64,000 nucleotides of DNA from the NCBI GenBank assembly GCA_947589075.1, contig CANQBS010000004.1, forward strand, positions 1-64,000, in the 5' to 3' direction. How positions within the stretch are numbered: position 1 is the first letter of the stretch; each line of letters opens with the position of its first letter. The notes under the pieces are model-generated. The model saw nothing but the letters and a program-made list of their open reading frames with translations, did no database searches and was not told the DNA's origin. The DNA comes from an uncultured Acetatifactor sp. (GTDB taxonomy: Bacteria; Bacillota; Clostridia; Lachnospirales; Lachnospiraceae). The translations under genes were made by a program, and so were the position numbers. Below are positions 30,775-40,985 of this stretch, piece by piece.

Positions 30775-30947
30775 AGTCCTTGAATCTTCTGTAATTTTTC
30801 TGCGTGCTTACATAAATTTCATCCATTTACAAATAATAGTTTCCATGGATGGAAACTTTCTACAGTGGAAGCCGGATACCTGAAAAGGACAGTAGGCAGA
30901 TCTGTCCGAAAGGGAAAATACCGAAAGAAAATGGAGGAAAAGATAAT

Positions 30948-31493
30948 ATGAAAGCCACAGGAATAGTACGAAGAATCGATGACCTTGGAAGGGTGGTCAT
31001 TCCCAAGGAGATCCGCAGGACCCTCCGCATCCGTGAAAGCGATCCCTTAGAGATCTTCACGGACAGGGAGGGCGAGATCATTTTGAAAAAATACTCTCCC
31101 ATCGGGGAAATGAGCACCTTTGCAAAGCAATATGCGGAAAGCCTTGCCCAGGTTTCCGGGCATACCGCCATGGTGACGGACAGGGATCAGTTTATCGCCG
31201 TGTCCGGCGGATATAAGAGCATGATGGGAAAGTCCATCAGCAAGCAGTTAGAGGATAAGATCACCAACCGGGAAAGCGTTATGGCTGCCAGAGGGGATCA
31301 TAAATTTATTCCGGTCTGCGAGGATGGAGGGGACGAGTACCAGCATGAGGCCATCGCCCCCATCATCTGCGAAGGGGATGTGATCGGTTCCGTGATCCTT
31401 TTAGAGGATGACAACAAAGGCAGGATGGGAGAGGTGGAGCAGAAGCTCATCCAGTCCGCCGCGGGCTTCCTGGGGAGACAGATGGAGCAATAA
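30948..31493 (+). CDS. spoVT: Stage V sporulation protein T (AbrB family)
   Basis: MKATGIVRRIDDLGRVVIPKEIRRTLRIRESDPLEIFTDREGEIILKKYSPIGE. Confidence 0.93.
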   Translation: MKATGIVRRIDDLGRVVIPKEIRRTLRIRESDPLEIFTDREGEIILKKYSPIGEMSTFAKQYAESLAQVSGHTAMVTDRDQFIAVSGGYKSMMGKSISKQLEDKITNRESVMAARGDHKFIPVCEDGGDEYQHEAIAPIICEGDVIGSVILLEDDNKGRMGEVEQKLIQSAAGFLGRQMEQ

Positions 31494-31494
31494 G

Positions 31495-33327
31495 TCAGAG
31501 CTCCTCTGAAAGCCCGCAGATCTCATCGATCATTTCACCGATCTTGTCTATGGTGTGGAGCAGGGGTGCATCCGTGGTGATGTCTACTCCAGCCATTTTG
31601 GCAAGCCCAACAGGAGGAAGCGTCCCGCCGGCAGTCAGAACCTGTTTCCAGTCTGCCACCGCCGCTTCCCCTTCTTTTTCAATTCTGTCGCATACTTCCG
31701 TGGCAATGGTGAGTCCTGCGCTGTAGGTATAAGAATATAATCCCATATAATAATGAGGCTGGCGCATCCAGGTCAGCTCGGCGCCGGGGATGATCTCTAC
31801 AGCGTCTCCCCAAAACCGCTCCAGGGTCTCTTTTTTCAGGCGGCAAAGGGTTTCGGCCTGGACGCTCCCGCCGGCGTCGATGATCCGATAGACCTCCCGC
31901 TGGTATGCCGCTTCCAGCAGATGGGTCACGAAATTATGGTAATAGGTGTGGCCGATCATGGAGCTTAAAACCCAGCGGCGGAAGCGCTTGTCCGGGTTGG
32001 TTTTCAGCAGATAGTGGGCCATGAGGAGTTCGTTCATGGTGGAGGGGGCTTCCACAAAATAAGTGGATACGTCCGTATCGAAGAAGGACTGGGCGGCGTT
32101 GCAGGCTTTAAAATGACCGGCATGTCCCAGCTCATGGGCCAGGGTGAACACGTCCGACATTCTTTCGTTCCAGTTTAACAGGATAAAGGAATGGCTGCCG
32201 TAGGGGCTTGCGCAGAAACCGCCAGTGGATTTCCCCTGGTTGCGGGCAAAATCCACCCATCTGTCCCGATAGGCTTCTCGGATCATTTCCTGATATTCCG
32301 GTCCCAAAATGGAGAGGCCCTCCTCGATATAATGCCTGGATTCCTCGATGGTCACTTTAGGGTCATATTCCGGGTCAACAGGCAGCTTCAGGTCCGCAAA
32401 GGTCATGCGGTCCAGGCGGTGAAGCTTTTGAAGCAGACGGGCATATTTTCTCATATGGGGAGCCAGCTTTTCCATGATGAGATCGATCTGGCGGTTATAC
32501 AAGGAAATATCCACCTCCTGCTCAAAAAGCAGGCTGTCAAATACGGAAGAAAAACCCCGCAGGGCGGCCATGAGCTTATCCTGCTGTACCTGAGCCTGAT
32601 AAGCCGCGGCGGTTACATTGGCGTATTCCCGGATCTTATCGGAAAAGGTCCGAAAGGCCGCGCGCCGCACTTCTGTGCGGGAGTCGTATTCGTAGTTGTC
32701 TTCAAAAAGGGAGTAGCCCAGGGGATATTCCTGCCCGTTTACGGTAAAGGAAGGAAAATGCATATCCGCCAGCTTCGCCATGTTATAGACCTGGTAGGGG
32801 GTGTTGAAAACCGGCGAAAGGGTGGCGAGGACCCGTTCCGTTTCCGGCTGCAGCCGGTGGGGCTTGAGACGCAGCAGCTTTTTCAGATAGAGGCTGTTTG
32901 CGTTGGTCCCTTTTGAGAGGGCTTCCGGGGCGGCGTCTGCGGTTTTGTTTGCAGCGGCCTCCAAAAGGGCGGTATCCTGCTCCAGGATCTCGCTGGCAAT
33001 GAAGCTCAGACGGCTGAAAATTTCGGACATTTTAAGTTCGATCCTGTCGTTGCGTTCTTTGTTGTGGGCATTCAGGTAATCCACCTCTACCGCAAGATAG
33101 GAATAGTTGGACACCAGGGTGCTGACGGCTAAAAGGGCGCGGTATTCGTCCAGACAGGCGTTGATCCGCTCCGCCGTGTTTAGCTTTCCCTTGTAGCGCT
33201 TTTCGATTTCCAGGCTCATCGCTTCCATTTTCTCCGCATCCCGCAGCATATCCTCTTCTGTGGCGTAGATTGCGGTCAGATCCCAGGTCAGTTCCTCCGG
33301 GACGTCTTTTCTCATCATAAGTTCCAT
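31495..33327 (-). CDS. pepF: Oligoendopeptidase F
   Basis: 610 aa; zinc motif TLAHELGHAGHF, GGFCASPYGSHSFILLNW. Confidence 0.95.
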   Translation of the reverse strand: MELMMRKDVPEELTWDLTAIYATEEDMLRDAEKMEAMSLEIEKRYKGKLNTAERINACLDEYRALLAVSTLVSNYSYLAVEVDYLNAHNKERNDRIELKMSEIFSRLSFIASEILEQDTALLEAAANKTADAAPEALSKGTNANSLYLKKLLRLKPHRLQPETERVLATLSPVFNTPYQVYNMAKLADMHFPSFTVNGQEYPLGYSLFEDNYEYDSRTEVRRAAFRTFSDKIREYANVTAAAYQAQVQQDKLMAALRGFSSVFDSLLFEQEVDISLYNRQIDLIMEKLAPHMRKYARLLQKLHRLDRMTFADLKLPVDPEYDPKVTIEESRHYIEEGLSILGPEYQEMIREAYRDRWVDFARNQGKSTGGFCASPYGSHSFILLNWNERMSDVFTLAHELGHAGHFKACNAAQSFFDTDVSTYFVEAPSTMNELLMAHYLLKTNPDKRFRRWVLSSMIGHTYYHNFVTHLLEAAYQREVYRIIDAGGSVQAETLCRLKKETLERFWGDAVEIIPGAELTWMRQPHYYMGLYSYTYSAGLTIATEVCDRIEKEGEAAVADWKQVLTAGGTLPPVGLAKMAGVDITTDAPLLHTIDKIGEMIDEICGLSEEL

Positions 33328-33603
33328 TTTTGGTTCCTCCGGATTTCGTAAAATTAAAAATTGCTCTAACCCGATTTTATCACAAAACGGAGCAGGTTTC
33401 CTTATTTTTCTTTATTTTTTCATATTTATTCTAAAATACAGCAGACTGCGATAGGGAAGCTGCAGGATCGGACTGCGGAATTGTATAAGAATTGTGGAAG
33501 TTCAGGAAACTCTTCTCTTGTCAGAAGGAAACACTTATGTTATATTTTATATGGTCATAGGTCCCTGGAAAAAGGGTTCAGGACCGGAAAAGAGGTTAGG
33601 ATA

Positions 33604-34233
33604 ATGAGTGATTCCTTAAAGGTATTGATTTTAAACGGAAGTCCCAGAAGGAACGGGAACACTTCCATCGCCATCCGCGAGATGGAGCATGTTTTCGCCC
33701 AGAGCGGAGTAGAGGCAGAGACGGTGCAGATCGGTCAGCTGAATATCAGGGGCTGTATCGCCTGCGGCGGTTGTTACGGGAAAGGGAAATGTGTATTTGA
33801 AGATATTGTGAACGAGATCGCCCCTAAATTTGAAGCGGCGGATGGTCTGGTGGTGGCAAGCCCCGTGTATTACGCGTCAGCCAATGCCACTCTGATCGCC
33901 TGTCTGGACAGGCTTTTCTACAGCACCCATTTCGACAAGACCATGAAAGTGGGAGCCAGTGTGGTCTGCGCCAGAAGAGGCGGCTGTTCCGCCACCTTTG
34001 ATGAGCTGAATAAATATTTTACCATATCCAACATGCCTGTGGCATCCAGCGCATATTGGAACAGCATCCATGGGACCGCCATGGGAGAAGCGGAAATGGA
34101 CGAGGAAGGAAAGCAGGTCATGCGCACCCTTGCCAGGAATATGGTATTTTTGATGAAGAGCATCGCCCTTGGAAAGGAGCAGTTTGGACTGCCGCAGAAG
34201 GAGATCAGGGTATCTACGAATTTCATCAGGTAA
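33604..34233 (+). CDS. Flavodoxin/NADPH-dependent FMN reductase family protein
   Basis: LKVLILNGSPRRNGNTSIAIREM, CIACGGCYGKGKCVFEDI; start 33604 preferred over track start. Confidence 0.88.
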   Translation: MSDSLKVLILNGSPRRNGNTSIAIREMEHVFAQSGVEAETVQIGQLNIRGCIACGGCYGKGKCVFEDIVNEIAPKFEAADGLVVASPVYYASANATLIACLDRLFYSTHFDKTMKVGASVVCARRGGCSATFDELNKYFTISNMPVASSAYWNSIHGTAMGEAEMDEEGKQVMRTLARNMVFLMKSIALGKEQFGLPQKEIRVSTNFIR

Positions 34234-34327
34234 AGAGCGATCGGATAACTGAGCATGGTTTTCAGATAAAGCGGAGCAGGACTTTCTGCGGTTATCCGAA
34301 AAATGTCAACATCGGGAGGATTGTGAA

Positions 34328-36106
34328 ATGCAGTCAAGAACACATACCTGCGGGGAATTGAGAAAGAGCAACGCAGGCGAACGCGTTACCATCGTGGGAT
34401 GGATGGAAAATGTAAGGGAGGTGGGAAGCAATCTGGCTTTTATGATCCTCCGGGATTTTTACGGCACCACCCAGGTGGTCATAGAAGAGGAAAAGATGAT
34501 GGCTCAGATCAAGCCCATCAATAAGGAGTCGACCCTTTCTGTGACCGGCGTGGTCAGGGAGAGAAGCAATATCAATACCAAGATCCCTACGGGGGAAATC
34601 GAGATCGTCCCGGAAAAGATCGAAGTGCTGGGACTTTGCCGTCATGCGGAGCTTCCTTTTGAGATCAACCGCTCCAGGGAGGCGGATGAGTCCTTCCGCC
34701 TGAAATACCGTTACCTGGATCTGCGCAATCCGGAGGTAAAGAAAAATATCGTGCTGCGCTGCAACGTGGTGTCCGCCCTGCGAAACGCCATGACCGAGCA
34801 GGGGTTTCTGGAGATCACCACCCCAATCCTCACCGCTTCCTCTCCGGAAGGGGCCAGGGATTATCTGGTACCTGCCAGGAAGCATCCGGGCAAATTTTAC
34901 GCCCTTCCCCAGGCGCCCCAGCAGTTTAAGCAGCTTTTGATGACAGCTGGATTTGACCGGTATTTTCAGATCGCTCCCTGTTTTCGGGATGAGGACGCCA
35001 GAGGGGATCGTTCCCCCGGGGAATTTTACCAGCTGGATATGGAAATGGCCTTCGCCACCAAGGAGGATGTGTTCGGGGTGCTGGAGGAAGTGCTTCCTCC
35101 CATTTTCGCAAAATATGGCAAATATAACACCGCTTCCTCCGCGCCTTTTCAAAGGATCCCCTATCTTCAGGCCATGGAGGAGTTCGGCACGGACAAGCCG
35201 GATCTGCGCATTGACCTGAGGGTGACGGATGTGACAGAAGAGCTGGCGGAATGTGGTTTCGGACCCTTTGCGGGGAATGTGGTAAAGGCAGTTCCCGTTT
35301 CTGACTGTAGGCTTACCAGAAAAGCCATCGACAAGATCTGCGCGGATATCGAGGTGCAGGCAGGCAGCAAGGCTTATTGGTTCAAATGTGATGAAAACGG
35401 CGTGCTCTCCGGCGGAATCGCCAAATTTGTGAACGGGGATCCGGAAACCTTGGCCGCGGTGACCGAAAAGCTTTCTCTTGCCCCCAATACCCTGGTGGTG
35501 CTAGGCGCAGGGAAGAAGGAAGCTGCACAGAAGATCGCAGGTGTGGCAGTGAAGATGCTGGGAGCGGCCTGCGAGGGTCATATGAGAAAGGAAACCTATG
35601 AGTTCTGCTGGATCATCGATTTCCCCATGTATGAGATCGGAGAAGAGTCCGGGGAACTGGAATTCTGCCACAACCCCTTCTCCATGCCTTCCGGCGGGAT
35701 GGAGGTCCTTCTGGCAGCGGAGCGGGGAGAGATAGATCCCCTCACCATAATGGCGGATCAGTATGATCTGGTGTGCAACGGCGTGGAGCTTTCCTCCGGC
35801 GCGGTTCGGAACCACGATCCTGAGATCATGGTAAAGGCTTTTGAAATGGTGCATCTCGGGGAAGAGGAAGTGAAGGCGAAGTTCCCTGCCATGTACAATG
35901 CCTTTACCTATGGAGCGCCGCCCCATGCCGGCATCGCTCCGGGCATCGACCGTATGGTCATGCTCCTTGCAGGGGAGGATTCCATCCGTGAGATCATCGC
36001 CTTCCCCATGAACAAAAACGCCCAGGATGTGATGATGGGGGCTCCCTCCGAAGTGGAGCAGAAGCAGCTGGACGAGCTGCATATCGCTGTGACATCTGAA
36101 AAGTAA
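34328..36106 (+). CDS. aspS: Aspartyl-tRNA synthetase (bacterial AspRS)
   Basis: 592 aa; TPILTASSPEGARDYLVPAR, QFKQLLMTAGFDRYFQIAPCFRDEDARGDRSPGEFYQLDMEM, PPHAGIAPGIDRMVMLLAGEDSIREIIAFP. Confidence 0.97.
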   Translation: MQSRTHTCGELRKSNAGERVTIVGWMENVREVGSNLAFMILRDFYGTTQVVIEEEKMMAQIKPINKESTLSVTGVVRERSNINTKIPTGEIEIVPEKIEVLGLCRHAELPFEINRSREADESFRLKYRYLDLRNPEVKKNIVLRCNVVSALRNAMTEQGFLEITTPILTASSPEGARDYLVPARKHPGKFYALPQAPQQFKQLLMTAGFDRYFQIAPCFRDEDARGDRSPGEFYQLDMEMAFATKEDVFGVLEEVLPPIFAKYGKYNTASSAPFQRIPYLQAMEEFGTDKPDLRIDLRVTDVTEELAECGFGPFAGNVVKAVPVSDCRLTRKAIDKICADIEVQAGSKAYWFKCDENGVLSGGIAKFVNGDPETLAAVTEKLSLAPNTLVVLGAGKKEAAQKIAGVAVKMLGAACEGHMRKETYEFCWIIDFPMYEIGEESGELEFCHNPFSMPSGGMEVLLAAERGEIDPLTIMADQYDLVCNGVELSSGAVRNHDPEIMVKAFEMVHLGEEEVKAKFPAMYNAFTYGAPPHAGIAPGIDRMVMLLAGEDSIREIIAFPMNKNAQDVMMGAPSEVEQKQLDELHIAVTSEK

Positions 36107-36132
36107 TGGGCTGAACCTGATAAGATATGGAG

Positions 36133-36168
36133 AAATCCTCCGGCGAAGTAGTCGCCGGAGGATTTTTG
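36133..36168 (+). terminator. Rho-independent terminator after aspS
   Basis: AAATCCTCCGGCGA-agtag-TCGCCGGAGGATTT then T/G. Confidence 0.8.
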
Positions 36169-36337
36169 AAAATCCATCGTCATTTTTACACCCCTGCATA
36201 TCACGGGCCTGCCCGTGATATTGCACCAATGAATCGTTTGAAAGTTTACTTTCAAATTTGCCTCCGCCCACCTAACAATCCGGGTTTCTCACCGACTATA
36301 CAGGTGAAAGCATTGATCAATCGCTTGGAGTGCAGCC

Positions 36338-37972
36338 ATGAAAAAACAGGAATTGCTGAAATACCTTGACGACAATCTGATGGACAAGCTGTACGGGTTT
36401 TGTTACGCCCGAACCAACGACAGCTATGAAGCCCAGGACCTGTGTTCGGACATTATTTTTGCCCTGGTGAAGGCAGCCGGAACCCAGGGAGAGGTTTTAA
36501 ACTTCTATCCCTTCCTCTGGAGGATTGCCCGGAACGTATATGCGGATTTCTCGGAGAAAAAAAGAAAACGGGCGGATGCCTTTTACGAAGGGGATGCGGA
36601 GGAACTCCTGCAGTCTCTGGCCGCGAAGGAGGAGCCGGAGGCGTGGGACGAGCTGCTGCAGGCAGTTTATAAGCGGCTTGCCTTTCTCACCAGGGCTTAC
36701 CGGGAGGTCATGATCCTCTACTATCTGGAAGGATTGTCCGCCGCAGAGATCGCGAAACGGCAGAACACCAGCCCGGTCGCCGTCCGTCAAAGGTTGTTTC
36801 AGGCAAGGCAAAAAATCAAAAGTGAGGTGGAAAAAATGACGGAAATGGATAACAGGCCCATGAGCCTGAAAGAAATTGATTTTGAGATATGGGGGACTGG
36901 CAGACCCTCCTGGGGCGACCCGCGGGATGTCTGCACCAGAATGCTTTCCCGGCATATGGTATGGCTCTGCCATAAGAAGCCTATGAGCACCTCCGAAATC
37001 GCAGAAGAGCTGAACGTCCCCACCGTTTATGTGGAGGAAGAGCTTGAGATCCTTACAAAAGGAACGAATGGAGAATATGGGCTCTTACGCAGGTTAGAAA
37101 ATGGGAAATATGCCATCAATTTTGTCCTGCTGGATTCAGAGGCAATAGAAAAGGCAAACGCCATCTATCTGGAGTATCTTCCCAGGATCTGCGGGATCCT
37201 CTCATACTTTATCGAAGCCTACAAGAAGGAATATCTGGCCTTCCCCTATCTGAACAAACGGGTTGACCTGAACCTGATCCTCTGGCAGCAGATCAGGGTA
37301 ATGGTGGACAGCTTTTCCGGCAGCGTAAGACGGATCCTTTCGGAAAAATATTTTTCCCGGGTTCCCTCCACAGACCGCCCCTTTAGTGTGTATGGGTATG
37401 TTTTGGATAAGGATGGAAGGAGCTTTGGAGCCGGTTGGGATGGAACGGAAGCTGCAAACATCTGCGGATTCTCCCGTGTCAAACTGGAGAACATCTACTA
37501 CTTCGCCCGGATCAAACCACACTTCCACTGCGGTCACAACGTCGCCACCGATCCCCAGCTTCAGCTGGCCATCAGAGCCATCCAGGGACTTAAGATTTCC
37601 GATCTGTCGGAAGAAGAAAAGGAACATGCAGCGAAGGCTGTGGAATGCGGCTATTTATATCGGGAAGGGGAAGCCCTCTATACCAAAATACTGGTGAACT
37701 CCATGGAGGACAACGACAGATTGTTCGGTGTGAGCGTAAAGCTGCGAAACGGCTATTTCCAGGAGGAAGCGGAACTGATCGCGGAAAAAATCGCAGATTT
37801 GATCCGCAGGACTATTCCGGAATATCTGCTGGGGGAATGGCGTTTTGCCAATGACCTCGCCTCTTATCCCATCTTTGACAACGTGGTGGAGGAACTCATC
37901 CGGAACGGGATCCTCACACCCCCGAAGGACGGCGTCGGCGCGGAGGGCTGCTGGATGAGCGTCATGAAGTGA
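36338..37972 (+). CDS. ECF-type RNA polymerase sigma factor with a long C-terminal extension
   Basis: Sigma70 region 2 (KLYGFCYARTNDSYEAQDLCSDIIFALVKA) and region 4 (LTRAYREVMILYYLEGLSAAEIAKRQNTSPVAVRQRLFQARQKI), then about 370 aa with no recognised family. Confidence 0.85.
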   Translation: MKKQELLKYLDDNLMDKLYGFCYARTNDSYEAQDLCSDIIFALVKAAGTQGEVLNFYPFLWRIARNVYADFSEKKRKRADAFYEGDAEELLQSLAAKEEPEAWDELLQAVYKRLAFLTRAYREVMILYYLEGLSAAEIAKRQNTSPVAVRQRLFQARQKIKSEVEKMTEMDNRPMSLKEIDFEIWGTGRPSWGDPRDVCTRMLSRHMVWLCHKKPMSTSEIAEELNVPTVYVEEELEILTKGTNGEYGLLRRLENGKYAINFVLLDSEAIEKANAIYLEYLPRICGILSYFIEAYKKEYLAFPYLNKRVDLNLILWQQIRVMVDSFSGSVRRILSEKYFSRVPSTDRPFSVYGYVLDKDGRSFGAGWDGTEAANICGFSRVKLENIYYFARIKPHFHCGHNVATDPQLQLAIRAIQGLKISDLSEEEKEHAAKAVECGYLYREGEALYTKILVNSMEDNDRLFGVSVKLRNGYFQEEAELIAEKIADLIRRTIPEYLLGEWRFANDLASYPIFDNVVEELIRNGILTPPKDGVGAEGCWMSVMK

Positions 37973-38028
37973 GGAAACTGCGGGTGAACACAGGCAGGAT
38001 CTAAAAAAGAAAAGTTTGGAACACATAT

Positions 38029-38069
38029 GTGCCGCTTTGAAAGAAAAACAAAGCGGCACTGTATTTTTT
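38029..38069 (+). terminator. Rho-independent terminator after the first giant sigma gene
   Basis: GTGCCGCTTT...AAAGCGGCAC followed by TGTATTTTTTAT. Confidence 0.7.
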
Positions 38070-38212
38070 ATAAATTTACCCAACCTTTTTATTCTTTCAA
38101 TTGTCTTATTTATAGCGCTGATCGATTGAAAAATGAGCCTGATAGATTATTTTTTCAATCGGATGAAAAAGAAAGCTTTCAAAAAAGTACGGAAAAGAAC
38201 AGGAGAACACGG

Positions 38213-40918
38213 ATGTCTATGATGGATCAGAGCGATGGGGCGCTGGTACTTTTAGCCCTCGCGGGGGAGACGAAGGCCTTCGAGGCTTTGGTGAAACGGT
38301 ATGAGGGCAGGGTCCGCACCGCCGCTTATTGGGTGACGGGGAATGTCTATATCGCAGAGGATGCGGCCCAGGAGGCCTTCCTCGCCGCCTGGATGAAGAT
38401 GGATCGGCTGCGGGAACCGGAGAAATTCGGGGTCTGGGTACAGCAGATCGCCAAAAACTGTGCAAGAAATATGACTGCCCGTTTCAGGAGCTATATCAGC
38501 CTGGAAGAGGCGGGAGGCTTGCCTAGCAAGGAAAGGATGGCTTCCCATGACCAGATGTTATCCAGGCATGATGGAAGGCTTTCTGTCCTTCATGATCCTG
38601 CCCCCGGGCCGGAGGATCTGCTTTTGAACGATGAGGAAGCTTCTCTTTTGCGCCTGAGTCTGGAACGGCTTTCCGACCGGGCAAAACAGACCGTGTATCT
38701 CCATTATTACGAGGATCTGGACGTGACGGAGATTTCCAGGAAACTTGGAATTTCCGAAGGCACCGTAAAGTGGCAGCTGCATGAAGGCAGAAAGAGAATG
38801 CGAAAGGAGTTGTGCGCTATGGATGAGCGTTTAAACGAGACATTTACACAAAAGGTGATGAAAAAGGTGAATGAACTGAAACTCTGGGATCTGAAAAATT
38901 CCCAGAAAGGCTTCGGTCCCGTTTATCGGGAAACTCTGGCGGAAGCGGAAGCCCTTGGGGAAAGCATGCAAAAGCACCATGCACTGGCAGACATTTTGCT
39001 GCGGGGTTATGCATGGGTTCCCACAGAAGCCGGCGACGCAATGCTTACCCGGATCAAGGAAGAGGCGGTCCGTGGGAAAAATGAGGCGGTTATGGCCAGG
39101 GTGAGCGCAATGGAAAATGCAAAATATAAAGATAAGGAACGGCTGGAGTATATTAAAAATGTTCAGATCCCATACCTGGAAAAAAACGGGTTTCTCCAGA
39201 GTCTTGGGGAACAGTGGTTCAAGCTGGGCTGCCTGTATCAATCGGAGGGGAACTGGGATGAGGCTGCCGCAGCCTTTGACAAAACCTTATCCCTTTTAAA
39301 AAAGGATCAGCTTTTCCACGCCTATGCTCTGTCCGCCAGGGAGCATCTGAAGGACCTTTTGTCCGGGAAATTTCAGATGGACTGCGCGCAGAGCTGGCGG
39401 CTCTCCTTCGGGGCGGCCTGCCTGGAAAAGGTGGGGCAGGAATTTTGCTGCATGGATTTCAGATATCATAGTGACGGGGAACTGAAATCCGTGTATCAAG
39501 AAGCGACAGGAATATTGGGAAACGCCTTTGCCTGGGATGGGAAAATGAATCGGCCGCATTCTGCAGTGGGGGAGATTTATAAGGCTTCCGACGGGATGCT
39601 CCTTGTTCTGGAGGCGGAGGATGTGACAGTATCCACTCCCGCAGGGAATTTTGAGGGCTGCCAGGTCTGGATGTCGCAAGGATGGGATATCGTCAGAACC
39701 TACTTAAAAGAAGGGGTTGGAATCGTCAGACAAGAAACCATACGGGAAGGACTCTGTGTCGCTATGGACCTGAAAGCCTGCCATGTAAAAGGCGGGGAAG
39801 GGCTCCTGCCCCTGGCCGAAGGAAACGATTGGGAATATGAGATCGCCGAGGCGGGAAGCGGGGATACAGCCGCTGGCGGCAATCAGGAATCGAATGATGG
39901 GGAAGGCTCCCTGTGGGAAACCTCCAGCGGCAATCGGGGTGAATGCACGGAGCCGGACCGGCCTGCTCTGGAATGCTCCGTCTGGCTGACTGTCCGATAT
40001 TTTGATGGAAAGAAAGCGCTTCTCACCCAGAACTGCCGTATGCACAGGTTCAAATACGATGAGAATTCCTGGCTGGACATGATTGAAAAGGTGAAGCTGG
40101 ACTATTGGTGCTATGATAAAGACGGAAACCAGATCCTCAGGGATGTGCTTCCTTATGCCAGACGGGCTGTTGTCCTGGCGAAAACCCCGGTGGAAAAAGC
40201 CCGGGCAAAGATCAGCGCTGCAGTGATGGAGCGTATTCTGGACACGGATCCCGTCTTTCATCCGGGGACAAGGACTGTGGGACTCTGGAATTTCTTCCAA
40301 AGCAGCGTGACGGAAAGAGTGGATGGGAATCTTTTCCTGGAAGGCAGCTATCGCTGGAATTTTGAATGGAAAACTGCAGATGGTTCCGCAGAATGCGGGC
40401 AGTTATTCCATAATGACATTTATGATATTCTTGCGGACTGCGCAGGCTGCCTTTGGTCGGATAACTGGGTGCCCGGATATCAGTCCACGGAACACCGCTC
40501 TTGCTGTGGGATTTCGCTGGAAAGCCTCCTGCAGTGTGAAGAAGCCGGGGAAGTAAGCTGCAGGGCAGGGACTTTCCAAAACTGCCTGAGGCTTACCATT
40601 GTGTGTAAAGGCTTTCAAGGCGGCCTTGCCTATCGCGGCGGCAGGCGGATCTATACCTTTGCCCCGGGCATTGGGCTCATCAGGGTGGAAAACGAAGCCT
40701 ATAGACCGGAGGCTTCCGCCGTTATCTTTGAACTCACCTCCTTTTTGGGGGCAGGGAAAGAATACATGCCCGTGGAAGACGGCATGGTGAGGCATTACGA
40801 GGCATTGGATCTTACAGGCGGCTATGAGGCCTATGCAGAATACACCTATGCGGCGGATGAGCAGGGAAGAATCCTTGTTTTCGAGAACCTTGCAGGGGTG
40901 AGGAAGCTGCAGGAGTGA
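38213..40918 (+). CDS. ECF-type RNA polymerase sigma factor with a very long C-terminal extension (about 900 aa)
   Basis: Start MSMMDQSDGALVLLALAGETKAFEALVKRYEGRV at 38213, because the track start lies in the preceding terminator; region 4 ...YLHYYEDLDVTEISRKLGISEGTVKWQLHEGRKRMRKEL. Confidence 0.85.
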   Translation: MSMMDQSDGALVLLALAGETKAFEALVKRYEGRVRTAAYWVTGNVYIAEDAAQEAFLAAWMKMDRLREPEKFGVWVQQIAKNCARNMTARFRSYISLEEAGGLPSKERMASHDQMLSRHDGRLSVLHDPAPGPEDLLLNDEEASLLRLSLERLSDRAKQTVYLHYYEDLDVTEISRKLGISEGTVKWQLHEGRKRMRKELCAMDERLNETFTQKVMKKVNELKLWDLKNSQKGFGPVYRETLAEAEALGESMQKHHALADILLRGYAWVPTEAGDAMLTRIKEEAVRGKNEAVMARVSAMENAKYKDKERLEYIKNVQIPYLEKNGFLQSLGEQWFKLGCLYQSEGNWDEAAAAFDKTLSLLKKDQLFHAYALSAREHLKDLLSGKFQMDCAQSWRLSFGAACLEKVGQEFCCMDFRYHSDGELKSVYQEATGILGNAFAWDGKMNRPHSAVGEIYKASDGMLLVLEAEDVTVSTPAGNFEGCQVWMSQGWDIVRTYLKEGVGIVRQETIREGLCVAMDLKACHVKGGEGLLPLAEGNDWEYEIAEAGSGDTAAGGNQESNDGEGSLWETSSGNRGECTEPDRPALECSVWLTVRYFDGKKALLTQNCRMHRFKYDENSWLDMIEKVKLDYWCYDKDGNQILRDVLPYARRAVVLAKTPVEKARAKISAAVMERILDTDPVFHPGTRTVGLWNFFQSSVTERVDGNLFLEGSYRWNFEWKTADGSAECGQLFHNDIYDILADCAGCLWSDNWVPGYQSTEHRSCCGISLESLLQCEEAGEVSCRAGTFQNCLRLTIVCKGFQGGLAYRGGRRIYTFAPGIGLIRVENEAYRPEASAVIFELTSFLGAGKEYMPVEDGMVRHYEALDLTGGYEAYAEYTYAADEQGRILVFENLAGVRKLQE

Positions 40919-40985
40919 GGAAGCTGCAGGACTGACGGAGGGACGGCAGATACAACTTTGATCCGAGCCGCCCCTTACAGTATTT

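Noticed and set aside
38027-38212. N-terminal extension of the second sigma factor
   Set aside because: The track ATG lies in the terminator hairpin of the preceding gene; ATG 38213 begins the sigma2 domain.
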